NCBI GenBank assembly: GCA_026770575.1
Contig: MU657257.1
Span: 149,085-169,316, forward strand
Direction of reading: 5' to 3'
Length of the DNA: 20,232 nucleotides
Origin: Pelagophyceae sp. CCMP2097
Taxonomy: Eukaryota; Sar; Pelagophyceae
In this document: piece after piece, positions 8,701 through 19,000 of the stretch
How positions within the stretch are numbered: the first letter of the stretch is position 1
Layout: each line of letters begins with the position of its first letter
Translations under genes and position numbers: made by a program
Notes under the pieces: model-generated
Seen by the model: only the letters and a program-made list of their open reading frames with translations
Told to the model about the DNA's origin: nothing
Database searches by the model: none

Positions 8701-11700
8701 GCCGGCGCAGATGAACGGCTTTCCGAGTTCGGGCCGCCCGGCGGCGGCGACGATGGCCGCCACTTCGGCGATGGAGACGGATAGCTCGACGCAGATCCCG
8801 GGCCCATCCTCGGCGACAAAGAGCACGTCGCCGAGCACCGAGTCCTGTCGCAGCGTCACGACGAAGCGCCGCCGGAGCCAGTTTCGGAAAGCGGCGTCCG
8901 TGGACGTGTGCAGCCGCGCCACGTCCTTGGCCATCGCCAGCTGAAAGGCGGGCACGGTAACGACCATGGCGCGCCGGACGGCGCAGTTCCAGGCGCGCCA
9001 GATCGGCCGCTGCGCGCGCTCTTGCAGCGTCTCTGCTTCTCCCCAGTGCGCCTTTTTCCACAGCAAAGCGCGCGCGCCGTTGCGCGGCCCAAACGCGGCC
9101 AGACGCCGCAGCGTGAGGCACGACAGCGCCACGTTGAGCGCCGCGGAGCGCCGCGCCGTCGCGCGGGCCGCCGCGTCGCGCGCCGCCTCGCCGCCCATGG
9201 CGGAGCGCTCGCTCGCCTCGCGCGCCCGCTCTAATTGTAAAAGCCGCGCCTGCCACTGGTGGTGCGCGGTCCGCCGCTCGCTTTTTGCTGTTTCGACGTC
9301 GAGCTTCGCCGCGGAAAGGCGCTTCAAAGCTGCGGCGCGCTCGACTTCCAGCTTGCGCTTGAGCCGGAAGACTCTCCAATCGTTGCCGTTCTCGAACGCG
9401 TCCGAAGACTGCCTCCAGTCCTCGTCGATCAAGTCCGGGTCCGGGACGGCGTCGAAGCGCTCGACTTCAGCTCTAGACATGGCCTGGACGGCCAGAGCCT
9501 CGCGCACCGCGTGGAGGTAGGCGCGCGAGAAGGCGTCGTAGTACGCCTCACAGTCGCTCAACCGCATCCCCGCCGTTTCGTGGCGCTCGCGTGTTTCCGC
9601 GGCGCCGTCGCCGGCGGCGGCGGCGGAAACGACGCAGCGGAGCCGCGCAACCCAGCACGCCGCCTCGAAGCGGTTTGCGTCGTCGGCTTGGACTATCAAC
9701 AGACGCTCCTCTCTCATCGGGTCCCAGCGGTCGCGCCGCCCCGCGCCGCTCGAGTAGCCGAGGAGGACGTCGCACTGCGCCACGGGCAGCCAGCGCGAGA
9801 GGCGCTGCACCTCGAAGCGGACCTCGGGGTCGGGATACAGTTCCACCAAGCCGACGGCGGTCTCGGCCTTGCGGAGCGCCGCGCAGAACCGCGCATTTTC
9901 GACGCGCATGCCCTTTGAGCGCTGCGTCGCCGGGTCGTACGCCGAAACGAGCAAAGCCTCGGGCGGCGGCGCCCATTTTGCGTAGCCGCCGCCTTCGCCG
10001 TCGACGAGGGGCGCCCAGTCGCGCCACAGGGCTAAAGTGCCCGCGTCGCGCGCGAGGCAGGGTTGCACGGCGCGCCCCGGCGCCGGCGGCTGGTCCGCGT
10101 CGAAGGGCGTTCCGTCCGTGCCGTACACCCACTTCCGCTTCGCCGCCACGGAGACTTTGGCCTCGTGCTCTCTTGAGTAGACCATCATATAGTTTTGTTC
10201 GCCGTCCAAAATTTGAGTCGAGACGTGCACGGGCCGCGTCAGCGTGTGCGCGGCCCGCTTGACGGCGGCGGAAACACAAAAGGCCACGGTGGTCGCCGCC
10301 GTCGCCAGGCAGGCCCGCCGCCGCGCCAGCTTGGCTTCCCAGAGCCGCTCCAATAGCCCGCGGCGCTCGCGCGCGGCCGCGTGCTGCCTTCTTCGTCGGG
10401 CGGCAGTGCAGAGCTTGGCGGAAAAGACGTCGGTGGCCTCGCGGCGTTTGAGCGCGCGCGCGGCGCGAGCGGCGTCCGTTTTGAGGCGCCCCGCGCCTCG
10501 CAACTCTTCCGCCCTGCCGAGGAGCTCGCGGATGCGCGCGGACCGCGCTTCGACGACGCCGCGGTCCGCTTCTGCGCGGAGCTGGGCGGCGAGGTGCTCG
10601 CGAAGGTCCTTGCGGCGGTCCGAGTCTTCTCCCATTCTTCGGCGGAACCAGTACGCCTTCGTCGCCGGGCCCGGCAGACCCACGCCCTGCCACTTGCCGC
10701 TTTCGGCGCGGCAGAAGACGCTTTCGACGAGGCCCTGCAGAGGCGCGCGCGGCTGCTCCACGAGGAGAGTCGCGCCGAGCTCCTCGTACACCGCCCACGC
10801 GCGCCGCGGCCGGTCCGCGCGCGCCGCGTCCGCGGCGTCGGCGCGCGGCGCGCCGGCCGCGGGCGCGGCGGATTCCGCGGGCACTAGCGCGCCGCCACTG
10901 TCTGCGGCCTCTTCGTCGAGGACGCGGAGGGCCGCGCGGACCCGGACCATGTCGAGAAGCTCCACCGTCCGCTCGCCGACCAATTCGAAGCGCGTCCCGG
11001 CACGGACGGCGCCGCCCCAGGACAGGAGCGCGCCCTGCCGGTGCCGCTGCACGACCTCGGTCGGGCCACCGAACGATGCCAGAGCGCGGCTCTGCGGCGC
11101 GTCGTCGAAATTCGAAAACACCGAGCCCAGCGGCGACACGGGCGACGCCAACTGCGAGCCGCCGCCGGGCGAGCCGGGCGCGATGCGCAGCACGGGCGCC
11201 GACTGCGACGAGGCTAGGACCTTGCCGCGGCCGGGCGAAAGAGCGGCCAACGCGCGCGACGAAGCGCCCGTCGCGCCGCCGAGCCGCGCCGGAGCGAAGA
11301 GGCTGCCCGAGCCAATGGTGCTATTGTCGTCTTCGTCGGCGAATGAGACTGAGCGGCCGACGGTCGACGCGCCGGTCGCCGCACGCCCGTCGGGGCCACG
11401 AGCGTCTGCGACGCGCAGGTGCCTCGAGAGGAGGAGCGGGTTGCCCTTGAGTTCAAAGTCGCCGACGAAGATCTTGAGCGGCGGGAGGTCGTCGAGCCAG
11501 TCGAGGTCTCGGCCCATTTTGCCCAGGTAGTTTGCGCCGTCCCAAAAGTACGACGGCATCGGCGGCTCGTCGGCGGCGGCGCGCGCACGCACTTGGGCCT
11601 CGAGCTGGAGCAGGGGCCGCGAGCCGCGCGACTCGACGACGTGGATGCCGCCCCAGATCTCGCGCTCCACGCGCGGCGGCAGCTTGGTCTCGAGCATTCG

Positions 11701-14315
11701 CTTCTCGAGTGCGACGAGGGGCCGCGCGGCGTCGTGCGCGGCTTCGGCGCTTGGGCGGTCTGGGAAGAGTCCGAGGAACTTGACGACGGTGGCGCGCTTG
11801 GCCGGGATGGCGGCGCGGGCGTACTTTTTGTACTTTGAAAAGACCGCCGGGAACCCTTCCCAGAGGCGGTGGCCCTCCGTCTCAATTGTCGAGAGCCACT
11901 TGAGCTCGCCGGGGCCGCGCTTATCCGCCGAAGTATGCGCGGCCATGCGCCGCTGCCGCGCGTAATATAAGCGCCAGTCGCAGATAGTTTCGACGCAGTC
12001 CACGGTGGCTGCGCGGACGCGGTCCATCAACTCGACGACGGGCCCGGAAAGTTGCGCGGCGCGGTCCGCGGCGCGGCCGGCGCGCAGCCTCGTGCGCTCC
12101 GACGCCTTTGTCGGCGCCCTCGACGCCGCGGCCGCGCCGCCCGTCATAAAAGCCTCCAAGACCGCTTGCTCCTCGGCCTCGTCGGGTTCCTCATCGTAGG
12201 CCTCGTCCTCCTCGGACTCCGTGCCGAGGTACTCGCTCTTCGCCACCGCCGCCGCGGTGCGCAGCTCCTCGAGGAGCGCCTCTCGTAGCACGATGGCGCC
12301 CAAAGCGCGCTTGTCGAGGTCGCGCGCCCGCGCCTCTCGCCACCGCACCCACTTGTTTCGCTCCACGTCGGAGATGTAGTAGTGCCGGCCCCTGCAGGCC
12401 CCGACGTTTTTCACGCACGCCGCCTCGACCCAGGCCTTGCACAGCGGCGGCACGCCCCGGGCGTCGACGGACGCGTGGATGACTCGGTCCACGCCCGGGC
12501 CCAGCGCGCGCACGTCCGCCGCCGTCGACTGGAACGTCATGTTCGGGATCTTCCGCGACGGCGAGGCGGCCTCGCCGTCCGACGACGAGGCCTCTGCGTC
12601 GTCTTTCAAAGTACCCTCTTCGACGGCCTTGAGCCGGTCCGCCGCGCGTTTTCGCTTGGCGGCGAACTTGGTGGCTGCGACTTCCTCGCGCGCCTGCGCG
12701 AGGACGCTGCGCCTTGCTTTTTCGTCGTGCAGCGCGAGCATGCTGAGGCGGCGACCGAACTTTGCCAAAGGCTCAAAGTCCGTCCCGAGCGCGTCGCCCT
12801 GGACGACGGCCAACGTCGAAATGTCGAGCTCGTCGGCGACGGCGGTCACGCGTTCGTTCAGCAGCGTCGTCGTGCCGATGGACCGGACCGTGACGAAGAG
12901 CTCTGGCGACTCGTGCAGCGTCGCGCGGAAGAGGTAGACGCCTCCGTCGTTGCCAAAGCACGGCGCAGCCGCGCGCTCGCCAGTCTTCGAGTACGTGCCA
13001 TTCGCCGCGCGCATCGCCGACCCGGACACGGAGTACGAGTCGTGCGTCGCGCCCGTGAGGCGCGCCTTTGAAGACAGCGCCGTGCCGAGCGCTGAAATCG
13101 CAAAGCCGTCCGTGGCGTCCGGGCCGCCGCCGGGCTGCTGCACGCGCGACCAGATGAGATTGTGGAGCGGGCCGCCCGTGGAGAACGCGGCGTAGTAGAC
13201 TGCGCCCGCGGCGGCACGGTTCGAAGTTGCCACGACGGGGACGCCGACGACCCAGACCGTGACCGACCCGTCGGCGTCGTAGCCCTCGCGCACCATATCG
13301 CGCGAGTCTTCGGGCGCGCCCGCAACGTAGTTTGCGATGGCCGCGTCCATAAGAGCGCGCTGCTCCACCTCCGCCGCGCGCAGCGTTTCCAGGTCGACCC
13401 TGGCCTTCGGCCGCTCCGCTAAGGCGAGGCCGCCCTTGTCCTCGGCCACGTTCAGCCCCTCGAGCAGGTTCCGCATCCGGTCCGACGTCTGCTCCAGCGC
13501 CTCCTTGGCTATCTGCTGCGCCTGGCGCAGCCGCGAAGCCTCGGCGCGCGCCGCCGCCGCCGCCTCGCCCAGGCGCACAAACGTCTCCGACGCGGCAGCG
13601 GTGGCGGCGCGCGCGTCGTCCGCCGGCGGTCGCTGCCGCAGCGCCTCGGCGCGGCCCGAAGCGCCGAGTTCGGCCATGCCCGGCGCGTCGCGGAGCACCG
13701 CCGCCGCGCCCGCAAAGAGGCGGCGCTCGCAGTCGAGGTCTGCGAGCGCCGCCGCCGCCGGGTCCGCAAGCAAGTACTCCCCGCGCGTGTACCGCTCCAC
13801 CTGCGGAAGAGAGCTCGGCGCAGGCCCGTGCTCGCCTCTCTAGGCAGCGCGATACCGGCGCCGTTGTGAAACGGTAAGCCCCCCATTCGTCACGTTTGAG
13901 GGGATCGACGGCGCACCTCGAGCTGCGCGGCATCGCGGATGCGCCGGCCCGCTTCAAAGTCCTTGGTGACGCCTAGAAGGGTAGCGTCAGCCTCGCGGCG
14001 GGGGGGCCGCGCGGCGCGCGGCGCACTCTGCGCGCGGTCGGCGTCGATGAGCGACACCCGGTGTTCGGACCGGCCGTCGAGCTTCACGGCGACGTTTTGC
14101 GCGCGCCCGACGACGGCGATGCGCGCGTCGAGGAACGCCGCCGAGTCGACGGCGGCGGCGAATTCGGCCTCGGCGTGGACGGCGCGGCGGACGCGGTGCC
14201 TGTCCGAGCTCTGTTCGCGGAAGCTGCGGAACTGCGCCTCCGCCGACTTCGCGCGCAGCGCCGCCGCCTCGGGCAGTGGTGGCAGCGCCGTCGGGTGCTT
14301 CGCAGAGGGAGCCAT
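2707..14315 (-). CDS. Giant multidomain protein, about 3,830 aa, two exons, function unknown
   Basis: Exon 1 is 14315-13917 (133 codons) and starts at the first in-frame ATG (context GCGATGG). An intron at 13916-13801 follows, then exon 2 at 13800-2707 (3,697 codons and a TAG). The long open frame begins at a GTG that directly follows a splice acceptor, so that GTG is an internal Val codon. Numbering below is by exon 2 residue. Residues 50-110 are helical. Residues 165-310 are beta-rich with a 'NGTYxxxG' turn. A CCCH-type finger (C-x7-C-x6-C-x3-H) spans 454-473, and acidic runs lie near 524-545 and 2104-2133. A Trp/Tyr-rich conserved-looking block (NYLGKMGRDLDWLDDLPP) is near 745-775, followed by a Ser/Gly linker at about 800-920. 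Coiled coils fall near 1460-1550, 2280-2365 and the C-terminus. Beta modules with LxFxAYDPxTG-like cores lie near 1285, 1661, 1853 and 2575. A weaker second CCCH-like pattern is at 2982-2998. I see no transmembrane segment or enzyme motif. It could be nuclear (zinc finger, basic patches) or a cytoskeletal or ciliary scaffold. Confidence 0.85.
3432..3455. repeat. Hexanucleotide repeat encoding (Asp-Ser)n
   Basis: Four copies of GAGTCC (the last is GAGTCG) lie inside the giant gene. On the minus strand they encode DSDSDSDS in an acidic, probably disordered linker. Such runs often vary in length between strains and are candidate casein kinase 2 sites. Confidence 0.8.
13801..13916 (-). other. Intron 1 of the giant gene (116 nt, GT-AG)
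   Basis: On the minus strand, exon 1 ends with a GAG codon at 13919-13917. The intron begins GTGCGC and ends CTCTTCCGCAG. Exon 2 begins GTG GAG CGG (Val-Glu-Arg) at 13800. Both sides are phase 0, the length is not a multiple of three, and the intron holds stops in the exon 1 frame. The join gives a continuous helix-like sequence, RIRDAAQLE followed by VERYTRGEYLL. The acceptor has a pyrimidine-rich lead. The model rests on sequence alone, without transcript support. Confidence 0.75.
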
Positions 14316-14642
14316 CGCCCCGCCGCCGTCCGGCGCTAACTCATACGGGCCGACTCCAAAATCGACCTTTGAGCGCCTTGAGGGATTTTTTTCGAGCGTG
14401 ACCGTTCGGGCCAAGCAACGCCCAGCCCGAGGCAACCCTCCTGTGCGCGTCTGGCCGATCGGGCGGCGGCGCGTCGCGTCCGAGGCCGCGGCCCAGAGCA
14501 CTTAGCGAGGCCCGGCCGCATTCGCGCCGCTCGCAGTGAACGGCAGCCGAGGCACCGCGGTCGGGATCTCAACCGATAGCGTGCCTCTCGCAGCGCGTGC
14601 TCGCAGCACCTCGCAGCGGGCCGCCTCTTGGCGCGGGACGCG
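14316..14642. promoter_or_regulatory. Divergent promoter region
   Basis: This 327-bp spacer lies between the start codons of the giant gene (minus) and the coiled-coil gene (plus), so it must hold both 5' untranslated regions and probably both promoters. I see no TATA box. The heptamer CTCGCAG occurs four times on the plus strand, at 14530, 14587, 14600 and 14610. The last three are spaced 13 and 10 bp apart and lie 27-56 bp before the ATG at 14643. Confidence 0.6.
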
Positions 14643-15823
14643 ATGGAGGACGTCCGGGAGCAGTATGAGGATCTTAAGAAGACGATGGCGACGTTCCAGG
14701 TCGGGCTGAGCGAGTGTTTGGCCAAAGCCGAGGCCGAGTTCCTCACCGCCTACCGCGCGCACATGCTCGAGGTGCACCGCGAGCTGCAGGAGCTGCGCGA
14801 CAAGCTCAGCGAGGCCGAGTCGTCCATTCTGCAGGACGACTCCATCCAGGCGCTCGAGCGAGACGGCTCGTGGCATTTCGCGGCGCCGACGTCGGAAATC
14901 GTGCGGCGGTTCCGATGCGCGGGCCTCGAGGAGCGGTCCTTCCCCGGCCTTCCCCGGTCGCTCCGGACCTCTTTGGTACCTCGTCCGGTCCCTCGTCTCC
15001 GGCTCCTCCTCTAGTCCCCCGTCGCCGGCCCCTCATCTCCCTTGTGCGGTGCCCCGAGAGCCTGCGCAGGTACCGCAACGAGGCGGCGCAGCAGACGGCG
15101 TACATCGCCGCGATGCAAAAGGACCGGCTGTACATGGAGCGGAAACTCGACGCCCTCGACAAGGACCGCGGCGCGCTCTCGCGGCAGCTCAAGGCGTGCA
15201 AGAAGCAGGAGAAGCTGCTGCGCGGCGAGCTCAAGCTGCGCAACGCCGGTCGCAACCCCGGCGCCGCCGCGACGCTCGCGGCCGCGCGGTCCGCGCCGGC
15301 GCTGCGGACGCTAGCGCCGCTCGAGGCCGACCGCGGCCTCGCCGCCGCCTCGTGGCTCGGCGCCGCTAGCGCGACGGCGCTGCGCCTCGACGCCGGCTCC
15401 CCCGCCGACGGCCCGGCGCCCGCGCTGCGGCGCGCGCGGCGGACCCTCGCTGCGGCGGCGGCGGAGACGGCGCGGCTGCGCGCGACGCTCGTGACGGAGC
15501 GGTCGCAGGCCGCGGACTTTGAGGCCTTTTACCACGACTGCGTCGAAGAGCTGACGCTGCAGGCGAGCAGGGCGACGGCGCAGCCCGAGGCGGGCCCCGA
15601 CGCGGACCAGCTTATGGCCATGCACGACGTCCTCTTCCCCGGCTACGCGCCGGCCGCCGGGCCCCGCGCAGCGCCCGACGAACACTTTGGCAGCGCGCCG
15701 CTCTTGCCCAAGCTCGAGGCCGTGGACACACCTCACACCAAGCACACCAAGTCGACTTCGTCGCTCATGCTCGACCGAGATACCCTCGACTTCCTCGACA
15801 CGCTGCGCCAGCAGCCTAGGTAG
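14643..15823 (+). CDS. Coiled-coil protein, 348 aa, two exons
   Basis: Exon 1 is 14643-14935 and exon 2 is 15070-15823 (stop TAG), joined across a 134-nt intron. Start 14643 is the first in-frame ATG (context GCGATGG); the open frame extends a little upstream only through non-ATG codons. Residues 1-65 form a heptad-like coil (EDLKKTMATF, HRELQELRDKLSEAE). A short segment with DDSIQALERDGSW follows. A second coil runs over the splice junction (GLEE-RYRNEAAQQ) to about residue 155, with LDALDKDRGALSRQLKACKK. The centre is Ala-rich with another helical stretch. The C-terminus is Ser/Thr-rich (KHTKHTKSTSS-like, then LDFLDTLRQQPR). I see no catalytic motif. The shape suits a structural protein, perhaps of cilia or centrosomes, but I cannot name a family. 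It is divergent from the giant gene and in the same direction as the myosin 220 bp downstream. Confidence 0.8.
14936..15069 (+). other. Intron of the coiled-coil gene (134 nt, GT-AG)
   Basis: The exon 1 frame runs into a stop at 15012-15014, while the coil continues in a different frame after 15070. Donor GTCCTT at 14936 and acceptor GCGCAG ending at 15069 join in phase 2 to form a CGG codon, giving GLEE-RYRNEAAQQ. The interior is pyrimidine-rich (CCTTCCCC, CTCCTCCTCTAG, CATCTCCC). The donor is weak, and other GT sites at about 14950, 14966 and 14977 are possible, so the 5' boundary is less certain than the 3' one. Confidence 0.6.
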
Positions 15824-16043
15824 CCCCTAAGCGGACAAACAAACGAACCGCCCGAGGGCCGTGGGACCGGCGCCGCAGCGCGCCGCGGCGGAATTTTCGG
15901 CGATATGCCCGGTCCGTGACTGCATCACTGACCGGGATTTTCGACAACAGGACGCTTGTCTGCCTCTGCTATTCGAGCCTTGGTCGTCCACGGCACGCCT
16001 CGCGTAAGCCTTTCCCCAGGACGCCCGCGGTCCCCTGTCGGCG
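15824..16043. other. Intergenic spacer before the myosin gene
   Basis: This 220-bp gap between two co-oriented genes must hold the 3' end of the coiled-coil transcript and the promoter and leader of the myosin gene. Apart from the dyad at 15908-15936, I see no TATA-like box or canonical AATAAA. Confidence 0.6.
15908..15936. promoter_or_regulatory. 29-bp imperfect dyad upstream of the myosin gene
   Basis: CCCGGTC at 15908-15914 and GACCGGG at 15930-15936 are perfect inverted repeats. Inside them GTGA (15916-15919) pairs with TCAC (15925-15928), around the loop CTGCA, with one mismatch between the two stem parts. It lies 85 bp after the coiled-coil gene stop and 108 bp before the myosin ATG. 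It could be a dimer-binding site, or a hairpin in the 3' or 5' untranslated RNA. Confidence 0.6.
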
Positions 16044-19000
16044 ATGGCGCGCGTGTTCTGTCCGGACGCGGCGGACGTCTGGGTGCCGGGTACCGTCGTC
16101 TCCGACGACGGCGGCACCGTCGTCGTCGACGTCCGGCGGCCGGGCCACTCCGATGCCCTCGAGGCAGCGGCCGTCGAGCGCCGCGCGCTCCGCCTCGCCG
16201 ACTTTGGCATGGCCATCGCGGCGGCGCTGCCGCGGCAGAACGGCGCGGCGGACGACGCGCGGGCGGCGGACGCGTGCGCGGCGGGGGACCTGTGCGCTTT
16301 GGACCACTTGCACGAGCCTGCAGTGCTCTACGCCGTGCGCGCGAGATACTTCGCTGCAGCGCCGTACACGTACGCGGCCGCGATGTGCGTCGCGGTGAAC
16401 CCGTACGAATGGCTCGATGCGTTGTACCGCGACGACGTGCGAAACGAGTACTCAAAGCGGCCGCGCGCCGACCTCCCACCGCACGTCTACGCCATCTCCG
16501 CCTCGGCGCTCCGGGGCCTCGCAAAACGCGACCAGTCCATCCTCGTCTCGGGCGAGTCGGGCGCGGGCAAGACGGAGACGGTCAAGATCATGATGGCGCA
16601 CCTGGCGTTCGGCGACGCGGGCGTCGTGAAGCGCGTGCTCCAGTCGCAGCCGCTCCTCGAGGCCTTTGGCAACGCGAAGACGGCGCGCAACGACAATTCC
16701 TCAAGATTCGGCAAATTCACTCAGTTCCAGTTCGAAACGAATGCGGACGAAGCGCCGAAGCTCGTCGGCGCCGCGTGTACGACGTACCTCTTGGAAAAGT
16801 CGCGCGTCGTCGGCCAGGCACAGGGCGAGCGGTCGTACCACTGCTTCTACGGCGTCGCGCGCGGCGACGACGACGCTGCCCGGGCCTTGGAAGCGGCCGG
16901 CGGCGTTTCCGCACTGCGGTACACGGCGCGGGGCGACGTTTCCGCGCTTGGAGTCGACGGCGTCGACGACGGGGACCGCCGCAACGCGGCGTGGGCGGCG
17001 CTCGCGCTTCTCGGCGCCGGCGCCGAGGACCGAAGCGACGCGGCGACGCTGCTAGCCGCCGTCTTGCTCCTTGGAGAAATCGACTTTAAGGCTTCCGACG
17101 ACTCTGACGCGGCGCGGCCCGCCGCCGGCACCGCGTTAAAGACGAGCCGCGCATCGGTTATCCTCGGCGTCGGACCGGGCCTGGCGGCGGCGCTGTGCAG
17201 GCGCACGGTGTGCGCTCGAAACGACGTTGTTGAAGTCGCGCTGACGTTGGAGCAAGCGGCGGCCGCGAGGGACGCTTTGGCAAAGGCCATCTACGTCCGC
17301 CTCTTCGCCTGGGTCGTTTCTCAGGTCAACGAGGCGACGCGCGCAGACGGCGGCACGGCCGTCGGGCTGCTGGACATTTTCGGTTTTGAGAAGTTTGGTG
17401 TAAATCGCTTCGAGCAGCTTTGCATCAATTATGCCAACGAGAAACTGCAGAGGCGGTGCACCCTCGACGTCTGCGCCCGGGTCCAGCAGGAGTACGACGA
17501 CGACGGCGTGGCCTGGGATAGAATTTCGTTCCCGGACAACGCAGCCGCGCTGCGCCTCATCGAGGGCCGCACGGGCATCATCGACGTCCTCAACGAGGAG
17601 TGCGCGAGGCCAAAGGGCTCGGACCGCGGCCTCGTATCCAAGCTCGAGGCTCTGCACGGCCAGGAATGGTCCGCCTTTGCCGCGTTAAAGCTCCGGCCGG
17701 ACCAGTTCACTGTTGACCACTACGCCGGGCCCGTGACGTACACCGTCCAGGCCTGGCTCGAGAGCAACCGAGACACGCTCAACGACGACGCCGCGCAAAT
17801 CGCCGCGAACTCGTCCCTGCCCCTCCTCGCCCGCATCTTCGCTGCCGACGCATCAAGCGACGCCTCCGACGGCGCCTCCGACGGCGGCGCCGCGGCGCGG
17901 CGGAAGAAGAAGGAGACCGTGTGCACTTCTTTCAAGTCGGACCTGGCGCAGCTCATGGCGCGGATTGAGGCGACGGACGTTCAGTATGTGCGATGCATCA
18001 AGCCCAACGCTCTAAAGCAGCCGAGGAATTTCGACGCGGCAATGGTCGTCGACCAGCTCCGGTGCGCCGGCGTCGTAGAGGCCCTCCGCGTCGCGCGCGC
18101 AGGGTTCCCGCACCGTGCCGCGCACGCCGACTTCCTCAAGCGCTTTGCCCTCCTCGCGCCTGCGGTCCGAGAGCCGCGCGCGCTCGCAGACGCGCTCGGG
18201 TGCGGCGGCGGCGCCGCGTTCGGCCGCGCGAAAATCTACTTCCGAGCTGGAGTCTTCGAGGCCCTCGAGGTGCGGCGCAGCGCAGCGCGCGACGGCCGGG
18301 CGACGCGCTTCCAAACGACGGCTCGGAAGTTTGCGGCGCGCGCTGCGTTCCAACGGCTCAAAAACGCCGCGACGACCGTCGCGGCGGCGCAGCGGCGGCG
18401 GTCGCGCCGCGTGGCTTTTACGGCGGCGCGGCGGAGCGCCGTCCGCGTCGCGTGCCGCTTCCGTGTACGCTTCGCGTGGCGGCGCGCAGACGCGCTGCGG
18501 CGGACCGCGCGCGCGACTGCCGTCGCGGCATGGTGGCGCGCCTGCGCCGCGCGCAAGGCGCTGCGCGCAGCCGTCGCCGCGGCGCGGCGCATCCAGGCGC
18601 ATGCGCGGCGCCGCGCGCGGCGCGCGGCGTCGGCGGCGGCCGCCGAGGCGGCCGCGCGCCAGACGCAGCTCGAGGCGCAGCTCGAACGGCTCCGCGCGCG
18701 CCTCGAGGCCGCGGGCCGAGGGGCGCCCGACTCCCTCGAGGGGCAGCCTGTGGCCGCCGCTGCGCCGACGGCCGGCAGGTCCGCCAACGTGGCGCCGCGC
18801 GCGCGGCGCCGCTCGCCGGGCGCGGCGCCGGGCGAGCCGCGCCTCGTCGACGAGTCTGCGCGCATGCTCGAGTACCTCCGCGCCGACGCCAACGAGCTGC
18901 GGGCGCAGAATGCGACGCTGCGGCGGCGCGACGCCTCGCTGCGCGCCTCCGCCGCGCGTGCCGAGCGCGGCCGCGCAGCGGCATCGTCGAGCTTCGCCGC

